This document shows, piece by piece, positions 1-7,301 of a stretch of DNA of 14,163 bases. Source of the DNA: Planctomycetes bacterium UBA1135. GTDB taxonomy: Bacteria; Planctomycetota; UBA1135. The number at the start of each line of letters is the position of its first letter. The stretch's first letter is position 1. The notes beneath the pieces are model-generated. The model ran no database searches, had not been told where the DNA came from, and saw nothing but the letters and a program-made list of their open reading frames with translations. The stretch spans positions 5,196 to 19,358 of the forward strand of contig DCAK01000054.1 in the NCBI GenBank assembly GCA_002311925.1, in the 5' to 3' direction. The position numbers and the translations under genes were made by a program.

Positions 1-321
1 AATCACCCCGTCCAGGCTCTCCTTGTCGATGAGCTGGCGAAAATCGGTGTACCGCTTGGCGCCGGGAAGCTTTTCCCCGAGTGCCCCCAGGTAATTTTCA
101 TCCACATCGCAGATAGCCACCAAATTCTCAGCCCCGAGGCCTGCAATGTTGGCCGCAGCCCGGTTGGCGGTGCCGATGACCCCAAGGTCGAGCTTTTCGT
201 TGGCTCCCAAGGCCCGCTCTCCTGCGGGAAAGGGGAAACCGCCCCAAAGGCCCAATCCTCCGGCAAGGGTTCCGGCCCGCCTGATGAAATCTCTTCGGGT
301 GAGGGATGTCCGTCGGGTCAT
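1..321 (-). CDS. Tat-exported Gfo/Idh/MocA family oxidoreductase, N-terminal part (partial)
   Basis: The 107 codons from the ATG at 321 run open off the left edge of the window, so only the N-terminus is seen. It begins with a twin-arginine signal (T-R-R-D-F-I at residues 8-13) followed by a Gly/Leu-rich hydrophobic stretch to about residue 35. A Rossmann fold then starts with L-G-V-I-G-T at 46-51 and continues with V-A-I-C-D-V-D at 68-74, the second beta strand and the acidic end that contacts the NAD(P) ribose. This layout is typical of exported Gfo/Idh/MocA proteins, which are usually sugar or cyclitol dehydrogenases or related lyases. The substrate cannot be told, because the EKP motif and C-terminal domain lie outside the window. 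The gene is divergent from the esterase at 345, with only 23 bases between them. A second member of the family lies at 5789-7267. Confidence 0.9.
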   Translation of the reverse strand, partial: MTRRTSLTRRDFIRRAGTLAGGLGLWGGFPFPAGERALGANEKLDLGVIGTANRAAANIAGLGAENLVAICDVDENYLGALGEKLPGAKRYTDFRQLIDKESLDGVI

Positions 322-328
322 GATGCCC

Positions 329-338
329 AGACTAGAAT
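329..338. promoter_or_regulatory. Overlapping divergent -10-like hexamers
   Basis: On the plus strand TAGAAT (333-338) ends 6 bases before the ATG at 345. On the minus strand TAGTCT (334 down to 329) ends 7 bases before the ATG at 321. Neither start has a Shine-Dalgarno sequence at normal spacing. This spacing would place transcription starts at or next to the start codons, meaning leaderless mRNAs. No convincing -35 element is visible. The call is inference from motif and spacing only. Confidence 0.3.
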
Positions 339-344
339 CTCCCC

Positions 345-2099
345 ATGGCGGCATGGATGTTCATGGTTTTGGCAGTGGCCCTCGGTCACGAAAGCAATCA
401 AGACCAGGCTGCCCTGACCCTCAAAGAGGCGTCGGCCCTTGCCCAACAAGTCGCTGCGGATAGGGCGACAACCTTGCGCGAAGAACGCAAAGAGGAGATG
501 GAGGCCAAGGTGTTCGAGGTGAACGGGATCAAGATGCCGTTTTGGTTCAAGACCCATGGGGAAAAACCAGAGGGCGGCCGCTCGCTTTGGATTTCCCTGC
601 ACGGAGGGGGCGGCACGACCCCCGCCGTCAACGACGGCCAATGGAACAACCAGAAGCGGCTCTACCAACCCGAGGAGGGGGTCTACCTGGCCCCGAGGGC
701 GCCCACCGACACTTGGAATCTATGGCACCGGGCTCACATAGACCCCCTCCTGGACCGACTGATTGAAAACCTGGTGCTTTTTGAGGATGTCGACCCCGAC
801 CGGGTTTACCTGATGGGGTATTCGGCAGGCGGGGATGGGGTCTACCAGTTGGCCCCTCGGATGGCCGACCGATGGGCGGCGGCCGCCATGATGGCGGGCC
901 ACCCCGGCGACGCCCGGGCCCGACCCCTGCGGAACCTTCCCTTCACCCTCCATGTGGGGGGACAGGACGGGGCCTACCAGCGCAACCAGCGGGCCGAAGA
1001 GTGGAAGGAACGGCTGGCCGGTTTGGCCGAGGAAAACCCGGGCGACTATCCCCACTGGGCTCGGATTCCACCCGAGAAGGGCCACTGGATGGACCGCGAA
1101 GACGCGGCAGCGGTTCCCTGGATGGCCAAGTTTCGTCGAAACTTGCGCCCCGAGAGGGTTACCTGGGTTCAGGATGATGTGACCCATTCCCGCTTCTACT
1201 GGCTTGCGGTGGAAACTCCGACAAAAGGCGCCTGGTTGGACGTGGAACGCCGGGGGCAGGATTTCCTGGTGCGCAAGGCCGAAGGGTTGGCGGGATTCCG
1301 TCTCCGGCTCGACGATTCCATGGTGAATCTCGACCAGGAAATCCGAGTTCTGCGGGACGAGCAGGTCCTCTTTCAAGGCAAGGTTCCGAGGACGGCGGCC
1401 TCCATCCGGCGCACTCTGGCCGAGAGGGGCGACCCTTCGGGAATTTTTACCGCCGAAGTCGCGATTTCCCTTCGCGAGGAGATCGTGGCCATGGACTTCA
1501 AATCCTCCGAAAGTACTGCGCACATGGTCTTTTCCGATTCCGAGGCTTGGCAATGGAACGAGGAGGGGGGCGGGAGCCTGAGTTGGTCCGAGGGCAGCCG
1601 TTACAAGCCTCCCGTTCGCTCCCCGCTCACTCTTGGGCTGGTTCGCGACCTCGAGGTTCGGGACTTCGTCATGGAAGCGGAAGTGATGCAGGTGGGCAAG
1701 GAATACGCCCACCGCGACATTTGCTTTTTCCTTCACTTCACAAGCCCCTCTCGTTTCACCTATGTCCACCTTTCGACTCGGCCCGATGCCAGAGCGCACA
1801 ATGTCTTCCTCGTTGCGGATGCGGCTCGGGTCCCGCTTCTTCCCGTTCAGGACAAGGGGGTCGAGTGGGGCCGAGATACTTGGTACCGGGTCAAAGTGGA
1901 TTCCTCGCCGGCCCGGGGAACTGTGCAAGTTTTTTTCGAGGACATGATCACTCCACTCATGGAGGCCCCCCTGAAGGGGGACGGGTGGGGCAGGGTCGGA
2001 GTTGGCTCTTTCGACGACCCTGGTTGCATCCGCTCATTTCGCATACGCGCCGCGGAAACCCGGGCCCCACAGAACCAAGACCCCTTTCCAGCCAGATGA
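345..2099 (+). CDS. Secreted alpha/beta-hydrolase (esterase/depolymerase-like) fused to a LamG-like domain
   Basis: This 584-residue protein has a short signal peptide (about residues 1-14, hydrophobic from M5) and a serine-hydrolase domain to about residue 385. The domain shows an oxyanion-type H-G-G-G-G at 86-90 and the nucleophile elbow G-Y-S-A-G at 158-162 (Ser160). Likely acid and base residues are Asp208 (G-G-Q-D-G) and His247 (G-H-W-M-D). The hydrolase resembles the PHB-depolymerase/peptidase-like esterases common in planctomycetes. Residues about 390-568 form a separate beta-rich segment resembling LamG/DUF1080 concanavalin-type domains, with R-D-I-C-F-F-L, Y-V-H-L-S and V-G-V-G-S-F-D-D motifs, and probably bind carbohydrate. 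The ATG at 345 is the first start after an in-frame stop at 333. A periplasmic or extracellular ester hydrolase acting on decorated polysaccharide is plausible, but the substrate is unknown. Confidence 0.85.
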   Translation: MAAWMFMVLAVALGHESNQDQAALTLKEASALAQQVAADRATTLREERKEEMEAKVFEVNGIKMPFWFKTHGEKPEGGRSLWISLHGGGGTTPAVNDGQWNNQKRLYQPEEGVYLAPRAPTDTWNLWHRAHIDPLLDRLIENLVLFEDVDPDRVYLMGYSAGGDGVYQLAPRMADRWAAAAMMAGHPGDARARPLRNLPFTLHVGGQDGAYQRNQRAEEWKERLAGLAEENPGDYPHWARIPPEKGHWMDREDAAAVPWMAKFRRNLRPERVTWVQDDVTHSRFYWLAVETPTKGAWLDVERRGQDFLVRKAEGLAGFRLRLDDSMVNLDQEIRVLRDEQVLFQGKVPRTAASIRRTLAERGDPSGIFTAEVAISLREEIVAMDFKSSESTAHMVFSDSEAWQWNEEGGGSLSWSEGSRYKPPVRSPLTLGLVRDLEVRDFVMEAEVMQVGKEYAHRDICFFLHFTSPSRFTYVHLSTRPDARAHNVFLVADAARVPLLPVQDKGVEWGRDTWYRVKVDSSPARGTVQVFFEDMITPLMEAPLKGDGWGRVGVGSFDDPGCIRSFRIRAAETRAPQNQDPFPAR

Positions 2100-2106
2100 C
2101 CTCCCT

Positions 2107-2112
2107 TAGGAT
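2107..2112 (+). promoter_or_regulatory. TAGGAT -10-like hexamer upstream of the SurE-type gene
   Basis: TAGGAT lies 9 bases before the ATG at 2122, in the 22-base gap after the esterase gene. The same hexamer occurs 8 bases before the GTG at 5789 and 6 bases before the GTG at 10427. It could instead be a weak AGGA ribosome binding site, and the sequence alone does not separate the two readings. Confidence 0.25.
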
Positions 2113-2121
2113 GGGGGCTCC

Positions 2122-2997
2122 ATGACCCCCTCTCCCAAGTTCGCTTTTCCGTCTGCAATCGCTTGCGTCCTTGGTTTGGCGAGCCCTTTTTTTCTGGTGG
2201 AGCAAGATTCACCTCACGGAATCCAGCCCCACCCTCGGGTTCTTGTTTCCAACGACGACGGCTGGGATGCGGAGGGCCTCCAATCTCTGGCTGTTGAACT
2301 GAGCACTTTTTGCGAAGTCGTGGTCTGTGCTCCCGCAATAAACCAGTCGGGAAAGAGCCAAGCCAGCGAGATGTTCGGCAAGGGGTTGACAGTCACCCGT
2401 GTTGAAATCGAGGGGGTCGAGGAGGCCTGGTCCCTGGCGGGAACGCCTGCCGATGCGGTCGCCTATGGACTGCTCGAGCTTGGCGGGGAAAGACCCTTTG
2501 ATTGCGTGGTGGTTGGAATCAACGCCGGAGCGAACGTCGGTGAAATTTCCCATTACTCGGGGACGGTAGGGGCGGCTATGGAGGCCGCGGGCCGCGGGGT
2601 TCTTGCGGTGGCGGTTTCCCAGCAATCCCGAAGCGGTTTCAATCAGGCGGCCAGGTTCACCGGTCGCTTCCTTGGCAAGTTGCTGGAGAACGGCACCCGA
2701 AAGGGCGTGGTCTATTCAATCAATGTGCCGCGCCTCAAGGCAGGCGTATCGCCCCCGGTAGTTTTTTCCCCCATGGGAGGGAGGTACCTGAACATTCGAG
2801 GATTCTCGATGGAGGAGAAGGGCGAGGAAGGGAAGACGGTGAGGGCCAAGCTGGATTTTCGGGCTGAAGCTCCTGCTGGTTCGGATACTCTGGCTTTTCT
2901 TCAGGGGGCCATCACGGTGACCCCCCTGGCTTGGGATTGGACCCACACCGAGGCCTTGGCCTCGTTGAAGTCCTGGGAAGGGGAATGGCAGAAATGA
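2122..2997 (+). CDS. surE: Secreted SurE-type 5'/3'-nucleotidase (acid phosphatase)
   Basis: The 291-residue protein carries all the SurE hallmarks: S-N-D-D-G at 43-47 (metal-binding Asp45/Asp46), A-P-x-x-N-Q-S-G at 70-77 (Ser76 ligand), G-T-P-A-D at 107-111, G-I-N at 132-134 (Asn134 ligand) and Y-S-G-T-V-G-A-A-M-E at 145-154. Family members are divalent-metal phosphatases that remove phosphate from nucleoside 5'- or 3'-monophosphates and sometimes from polyphosphate. Ordinary bacterial SurE is cytosolic, with the NDDG motif near residue 8. Here about 35 extra N-terminal residues, including a hydrophobic stretch at 8-25, look like a signal peptide, so the enzyme is probably exported. The usual surE neighbours (pcm, rpoS, nlpD) are absent. 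Its stop overlaps the start of the DUF3500 gene (ATGA at 2994-2997), so the two are probably translationally coupled. The symbol reflects family, not a proven orthologue. Confidence 0.9.
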   Translation: MTPSPKFAFPSAIACVLGLASPFFLVEQDSPHGIQPHPRVLVSNDDGWDAEGLQSLAVELSTFCEVVVCAPAINQSGKSQASEMFGKGLTVTRVEIEGVEEAWSLAGTPADAVAYGLLELGGERPFDCVVVGINAGANVGEISHYSGTVGAAMEAAGRGVLAVAVSQQSRSGFNQAARFTGRFLGKLLENGTRKGVVYSINVPRLKAGVSPPVVFSPMGGRYLNIRGFSMEEKGEEGKTVRAKLDFRAEAPAGSDTLAFLQGAITVTPLAWDWTHTEALASLKSWEGEWQK

Positions 2998-4019
2998 TGT
3001 TCAGACTTTCAAACAAATCCAGTCTTCCCGCCATGGCCCTGTCGGGACTGGCTTTTTCAGCAGGGTTGGCGACCGCGACGAGCTTCGAGTCCTCCTCTAT
3101 GGAGGCCTCCGCCCTGACCTTCATTGAATCTCTCGAACCCGCTCAGCGCGAGAAGTGCGGTTTCCCCTTCGACCACGAGGAGAGGCTCGCCTGGACCTAC
3201 CTTCCGGGCGACAGGCGAGGAATCTGGATTGGCGACCTCGCCCCGGGCCAGCGTGTCCATCTGACGGATCTTCTGCAAAGCGTTCTCAGTTCTGCCGGTT
3301 ACCTCAAGACGGAAGGAATCCTCGTGCTCGAATCCGTTCTCGCCGATCTTCAACCAAACGCAGGACGCGACCCGGGCCGCTACGCCTTCACCTTTTTCGG
3401 GAAACCCGGGGACGGTCGGTGGGGCTGGAGCCTGGAGGGCCACCACCTCTCCCTCAACTTCACCGGGGGCCCGTCCGAAGAGATTCGAGGCACCCCCTTT
3501 TTCCTGGGAGTCGCCCCCGCCACCGTCCTGGGTGGGCCCCACGCCGGCCTGCGCCCCTTGGGGGCCGAGGTTGCGAGGGCAAGGGAACTTCTCGAAATCC
3601 TGGATGAGGCCGAAAGGAAAACCGCACGGCTTGCGACCGCCCGTCCCCGGGATGTGGTCTTAGGCCCCTCCCGCGAAAAGCCCCTGGCAGCTTTGGGGCT
3701 TCCAGTTTCAAAGATGTCGGCGGCAGCCCGCGAGGCCCTCTTTCTCTTGGTGGACGAATTCACGGGGAATCTTCATCCCGGGCTGGCCAAGGAGGAAATG
3801 GCCCGAATCCAGGCTCTCCCTCTTGAGGATTTGTTCTTCTGCTGGACGGGGAAACCCGGGGAAGGCCCGTTTTATTTCAGGGTCGCCGGTCCCCGGTTCG
3901 GTATGGAATACGCCTGTGTGGGGAACGACCCCAATCATGCCCACGCCGTCTGGCGCGACCTTGACCGGGATTTCGGCGCCGACATCCTTCGCGCCCACCT
4001 GGCTGATAGCCACGATTGA
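2994..4019 (+). CDS. Secreted DUF3500 family protein
   Basis: Starting at the ATG at 2994 the protein is 341 residues long. This start is preferred over in-frame upstream ATGs because it follows a GGGAAGGGGA ribosome site (2975-2984) and gives a proper signal peptide: basic residues, then L-P-A-M-A-L-S-G-L-A, with cleavage near A-T-A at 27-29. The mature protein matches DUF3500, with a Y-A-F-T-F-F-G-K-P strand pair and W-G-W-S-L-E-G-H-H-L-S-L-N-F early on. The signature C-terminus has G-P-R-F-G-M-E-Y, P-N-H-A-H-A-V-W-R-D (313-322) and D-F-G-A-D-I-L-R-x-H. No biochemical function is established for the family to my knowledge. The conserved histidines suggest metal or ligand binding, but that is inference. 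It overlaps the SurE-type gene by four bases and ends tail-to-tail with the DUF6807 gene, 13 bases away. Confidence 0.85.
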   Translation: MMFRLSNKSSLPAMALSGLAFSAGLATATSFESSSMEASALTFIESLEPAQREKCGFPFDHEERLAWTYLPGDRRGIWIGDLAPGQRVHLTDLLQSVLSSAGYLKTEGILVLESVLADLQPNAGRDPGRYAFTFFGKPGDGRWGWSLEGHHLSLNFTGGPSEEIRGTPFFLGVAPATVLGGPHAGLRPLGAEVARARELLEILDEAERKTARLATARPRDVVLGPSREKPLAALGLPVSKMSAAAREALFLLVDEFTGNLHPGLAKEEMARIQALPLEDLFFCWTGKPGEGPFYFRVAGPRFGMEYACVGNDPNHAHAVWRDLDRDFGADILRAHLADSHD

Positions 4020-4036
4020 CCCCGGACCGCGGTCAA
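4016..4036. terminator. Small inverted repeat between convergent genes
   Basis: TTGACC (4016-4021) and GGTCAA (4031-4036) are perfect inverted repeats around a 9-base loop, and each arm contains the TGA stop of one of the two convergent genes. There is no T-run after either arm and the stem is only 6 bp, so terminator function is uncertain. An overlapping perfect palindrome, GACCGCGGTC, lies at 4025-4034. Confidence 0.2.
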
Positions 4037-5769
4037 CTGTTCGCAAAATCCAGAAAGAGAGTTTCGACCTTTTCCGCCGCGGGGATTTCCGGGAAGAGAA
4101 CCACGCGCCACCTAAATTGGAGGGATTCTCCCGGCGGAATCTCAATCCTGCCGGAACCTTCCGGGGCGCCTTCGAAGGCGTGAAGCCCGAAAGGATTTGC
4201 CGCGACCAGCCCGTAGGTCCGTGCGTGCCAAGGGGTGGGGTGGCGTGGATTGCCGGGGTGGTCCATCACCGCCACGGCTGCCGGGCCCCTGGAAAGTTCC
4301 CCCGAAGCCATCACCCATCGCGACCGTTGCCCCCAGGCAACTTTCCCCCGATTCCCTTCCGAATTGACGAGGGTTCCTCCTTGGTCGGCTACCAATTCCG
4401 CCGCAAGGCGGAGGGCGAAGGTCCCCTCCTTCGTGTCCCCGAAAACAAGCCCGTCGCCCCCGGCTTCCAGGGTGATGCTGAAATCAAGGCCCCATGCCGA
4501 CCCCCTCTTGAAAAAATCAATCCGACGTCGGTCCGAGAACACTTCTCGATCCGAGGGCCCCGACCAGGAACTCTCCATTTCAAGCCATCCCCGGCCTTCA
4601 CCCGAGCCCATTCCCAGAATTCGATTCGCGCGAACCTTCGCCTCCGGGTCGTGCCAAAAGTCGAGGCCGTCAATCTTGCCGTGCGCGAACCACAGAGATT
4701 GGTGATGGGGGTGGTCCTGCTTTCCGCCCTGGCCGCCTTCCCTTGGCCACGCCCGCGACAGGGCCTGTCCCGCCGAATTACGAAGCGGCCAGAAATCAGG
4801 ATGGCGACGGTCCATCTTGAGCTCGGTGAAAGGTCGGCCGCCGATGTAAATCTTGGCTCCTCCCCCGGCGGTGGGAGTCACCTCCACCCAACCGGGGCCG
4901 CGGTGCACTGGCAGGGCTCGATCTCCTTGGAGCTCGAACCGAGAGTTGATTTCCTCCAGCTGACGGTCAACCCCTATTTCAGCCCCGGGGACGAATCCGG
5001 GAACCGTGATTACCTGGACCACCGCCCCTCCAACCCCCCGGTGGACCATCCCACGGGGCAGATATACGAGGTCGTCGGGTTGGATAGGAATGGATCGCAA
5101 CAAACCTGCCGCATCCTCGGGGCCGAGGTCGTCCGGGTCGAGGATACCGGCAAGGTCTTCGCCAACGACGAGCCGGGCTCCCGGGGGAGCTTCCTGGACC
5201 AGGTAGAACTCGTCGAACCCTCCTTCCTTGGGGTGGTAGTGGGTGAAGGAATCCCAAATGCGCACCCGATGGGCGTTGATTTGACGGGAGAGATAGGGCC
5301 CGTTCTTTCCCTGCCAAGTCAGGAGAATGCGACGATAGGCGTCTCCTTCCGTGGCGCATCCGCCCGGGGTGTCGGTGATGTTTTCGTCCCAGTCGGGCCG
5401 GATGTTGGAGGGTCGGCTTGCTGCGAGCGGCTTGGGCAGGGTGAAGACCAGGACACCGGCAGGGGGGTCGAAGAGAACCGTGTCTCCTTGCCGAAGCCGA
5501 AGGAGGTCGCCCACTTCATAGGGGGATGTTTCCTTCCCCAAGGTGCACATTCCCTCTCCCACTTGGACGAAGGCGACGGTGGGGGCGGAGGCCTGAAACA
5601 GGGGGGTGTCGGGTAGCCATTCGAGGGTGTGTCCAGGATTGGCGGCTTCGAATTGACTCCTAACCTGGCCGATGTCGGAGGCATCCGGCCCAAGGTTGAC
5701 CAAGGCCGGCCCCTGGAAACCAAACAGGCCTGAAGCCAGGGCGAACCAGGCGGCCAACACTTTCCACAT
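4033..5769 (-). CDS. Exported bicupin fused to DUF6807 (PmoA-like) domain
   Basis: The 578-residue protein starts at the ATG at 5769 with a signal peptide (M-W-K-V-L-A-A-W-F-A, cleavage near residue 18). The frame is open further upstream, but that extension is antisense to the Gfo/Idh/MocA gene and looks non-coding. Residues about 60-112 look like a degenerate cupin barrel. Residues 165-255 form a second cupin with candidate metal ligands His177 and His179 (T-H-Y-H-P), Glu187 and His243. From about 295 to the end it matches DUF6807, often labelled methane oxygenase PmoA in databases, with D-H-P-H-H-Q-S-L-W-F-A-H at 352-363 and D-F-W at 370-372. Despite that label it is unrelated to particulate methane monooxygenase catalysis. 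In planctomycetes such domains often sit beside Gfo/Idh/MocA genes, as here, where the neighbour is divergent with a 19-base gap. Function is unknown; a carbohydrate-related role is inference. Confidence 0.8.
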   Translation of the reverse strand: MWKVLAAWFALASGLFGFQGPALVNLGPDASDIGQVRSQFEAANPGHTLEWLPDTPLFQASAPTVAFVQVGEGMCTLGKETSPYEVGDLLRLRQGDTVLFDPPAGVLVFTLPKPLAASRPSNIRPDWDENITDTPGGCATEGDAYRRILLTWQGKNGPYLSRQINAHRVRIWDSFTHYHPKEGGFDEFYLVQEAPPGARLVVGEDLAGILDPDDLGPEDAAGLLRSIPIQPDDLVYLPRGMVHRGVGGAVVQVITVPGFVPGAEIGVDRQLEEINSRFELQGDRALPVHRGPGWVEVTPTAGGGAKIYIGGRPFTELKMDRRHPDFWPLRNSAGQALSRAWPREGGQGGKQDHPHHQSLWFAHGKIDGLDFWHDPEAKVRANRILGMGSGEGRGWLEMESSWSGPSDREVFSDRRRIDFFKRGSAWGLDFSITLEAGGDGLVFGDTKEGTFALRLAAELVADQGGTLVNSEGNRGKVAWGQRSRWVMASGELSRGPAAVAVMDHPGNPRHPTPWHARTYGLVAANPFGLHAFEGAPEGSGRIEIPPGESLQFRWRVVLFPEIPAAEKVETLFLDFANS

Positions 5770-5774
5770 GTCTC

Positions 5775-5781
5775 TAGGATA
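5775..5781. promoter_or_regulatory. Overlapping divergent -10-like motif TAGGATA
   Basis: One 7-base motif reads TAGGAT on the plus strand, 8 bases before the GTG at 5789. It reads TATCCT on the minus strand, 6 bases before the ATG at 5769. It lies in a 19-base divergent gap and could be a bidirectional promoter giving near-leaderless mRNAs. On the plus strand the AGGA could also act as a Shine-Dalgarno site. Confidence 0.3.
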
Positions 5782-5788
5782 GAAGGCC

Positions 5789-7267
5789 GTGGTTCCAACC
5801 CTTTCCACTCGAAGGTCCTTCATCCGCACCAGCGGAGGAGCCTTGGTTGGGCTGGCGGCCCTCGGATGCTCCATGCCCCGGGCGCGGACCGCCATGGGGC
5901 CGGACGAGGAAATTCGAATCGCTGTCGCCGGCATCCGCAGCCGGGGCCGCAGCCACATCGAGGGCCTCCGCAAGCTCGCCAACGTCCGTGTGGTGGCCCT
6001 GTGCGATGTGGACTCCGATGTTCTTGCCCGGGAAGTCGCCCAGTTCGAAAAACGGGGCGAAAAGGTCGACGCGGTCGTGGATTTCCGCGAACTGCTCGAG
6101 CGCAAGGACCTCCACGCAGTTTCCCTGGCGACGCCCAATCATTGGCATGCCCTGCAAACGGTTTGGGCTTGCGAAGCAGGACTGGATGTCTACGTGGAAA
6201 AGCCGGTCTCGTACGGATTCCACGAGGGCGAACTCATGGTTGAAGCCGCCCGGGATTACGGTCGCATCGTCCAAACCGGAACCCAGAGTCGCTCCAGTCA
6301 GGCCATCCGGGCAGCCATCGAGTGGATGCACGCAGGGAACCTCGGGCCCATCAAGGTGGCTCGTGGATTCTGCTACAAACCCCGCAAGAGCATAGGCAAG
6401 GTCGCGGGCCCCCAGAACGTCCCGAACCACATCGACTACGACCTATGGACCGGGCCGGCGCCCCTGACTCCGCTCATGCGCCGCAACCTCCACTACGACT
6501 GGCATTGGGAATCGGCCACCGGCAACGGCGACCTTGGCAACCAGGGAGTTCACCAGGTCGATCTCTGTCGCTGGGCTCTTGGTGAGAACGGTTCGCCTTC
6601 AGAGGTCTTGTCGGTGGGAGGCCGAATGGGCTATGACGATGACGGAGACACCCCCAATACCCAGATTCTCTGGTGCCGCTATCCGACGGCCCCGATGTTG
6701 TTCGAAGTTCGGGGTCTTCCTCGGGACATCAAGGCCCAGAAGGAGGACTGGGGAGGGCGCATGGACCGCTATCAGGGGATGGGTATCGGAGTTGTCGTTG
6801 AATGTGAGGGAGGGAAACTTCACCTTCCCAACTACAGTTCGGCGGAGGCTTTCGATTCGGAGGGTCGGTCCATGCGCAAGTGGACCGGGGCCCGCGACCA
6901 CTTCGCCAACTTCATCGCCGCCGTGCGAAGCGGCAACACGGGTAGTCTCTCCGCCGATATCGCCGAGGGGCACCGCTCCGCCACCCCATGTCATCTGGGT
7001 TCCCTTTCCCTGGGCCTGGGTCGCACGGCCGACGCGGCGGAGGTTCATGAATCCCTGGAAGACCATCCCATTCTTGGGGAAGCCTTCGCCCGGATGGCCT
7101 CCCACCTCGAAGCCAACCAGGTGGATTTGAATTCCACGCCTCTCACCTTGGGCCGACACCTTGTTGCGGAGGGGAGTTCCCTTCCCGAGGCCCTGGCAGC
7201 AGACCCGGCGACCGCCCCTCTCCTCTTCCGCCCGGGAAGGGCCCCGTTCCGTTTTCCGTCAGGGTGA
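5789..7267 (+). CDS. Tat-exported Gfo/Idh/MocA family oxidoreductase
   Basis: The GTG start at 5789 gives 492 residues. A twin-arginine signal (T-R-R-S-F-I at 7-12) is followed by a hydrophobic region ending at Cys27, which only weakly fits a lipobox. The Rossmann domain begins with I-A-V-A-G-I-R-S-R-G at 44-53, where the usual second glycine is replaced, and continues with V-A-L-C-D-V-D at 69-75. Further motifs are T-P-N-H-W-H at 115-120 and E-K-P at 137-139, with Lys138 the conserved catalytic/cofactor residue. The planctomycete-type D-W-H-W-E-S-A-T-G-N-G-D-L-G-N-Q-G at 237-253 is also present. Family members oxidise or rearrange sugars and cyclitols using NAD(P), often tightly bound when Tat-exported. 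The substrate is unknown. It is 34 bases upstream of the selenocysteine-type thioredoxin gene on the same strand. Confidence 0.92.
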   Translation: MVPTLSTRRSFIRTSGGALVGLAALGCSMPRARTAMGPDEEIRIAVAGIRSRGRSHIEGLRKLANVRVVALCDVDSDVLAREVAQFEKRGEKVDAVVDFRELLERKDLHAVSLATPNHWHALQTVWACEAGLDVYVEKPVSYGFHEGELMVEAARDYGRIVQTGTQSRSSQAIRAAIEWMHAGNLGPIKVARGFCYKPRKSIGKVAGPQNVPNHIDYDLWTGPAPLTPLMRRNLHYDWHWESATGNGDLGNQGVHQVDLCRWALGENGSPSEVLSVGGRMGYDDDGDTPNTQILWCRYPTAPMLFEVRGLPRDIKAQKEDWGGRMDRYQGMGIGVVVECEGGKLHLPNYSSAEAFDSEGRSMRKWTGARDHFANFIAAVRSGNTGSLSADIAEGHRSATPCHLGSLSLGLGRTADAAEVHESLEDHPILGEAFARMASHLEANQVDLNSTPLTLGRHLVAEGSSLPEALAADPATAPLLFRPGRAPFRFPSG

Positions 7268-7289
7268 TGACGACAATGCGACCTTCCCC

Positions 7290-7293
7290 GGAG
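7290..7293 (+). promoter_or_regulatory. Ribosome binding site GGAG deciding a TTG start
   Basis: GGAG (in GGAGA) lies 8 bases before TTG 7302. No in-frame ATG occurs near the N-terminus, and this TTG directly precedes the hydrophobic signal-like stretch, which supports it as the start of the selenoprotein gene. Confidence 0.6.
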
Positions 7294-7301
7294 ACGTCTT
7301 T

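Noticed and set aside
720..1928. Long open frame of 402 codons on the minus strand within the esterase gene
   Set aside because: Antisense shadow in GC-rich DNA: no recognisable motif, while the plus strand carries a complete hydrolase with catalytic residues.
2931..2993. Earlier in-frame start for the DUF3500 protein
   Set aside because: The region codes for the end of SurE, and the ATG at 2994 has a better-spaced ribosome site and directly begins a signal peptide.
3823..5616. Long plus-strand frame of 597 codons across the DUF6807 gene
   Set aside because: Pro/Arg/Gly-rich with no family motif, and opposite a well-supported bicupin-DUF6807 protein.
5770..6138. Extension of the cupin-DUF6807 protein upstream to 6138 on the minus strand
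   Set aside because: The added residues are Ser/Arg/Thr-rich shadow sequence antisense to the Gfo/Idh/MocA gene, while the ATG at 5769 begins a clear signal peptide.
7161..7301. N-terminal extension of the selenoprotein from TTG 7161
   Set aside because: It lies inside the end of the Gfo/Idh/MocA gene, has no family resemblance, and would bury the signal-like hydrophobic stretch. TTG 7302 has a GGAG site 8 bases upstream.
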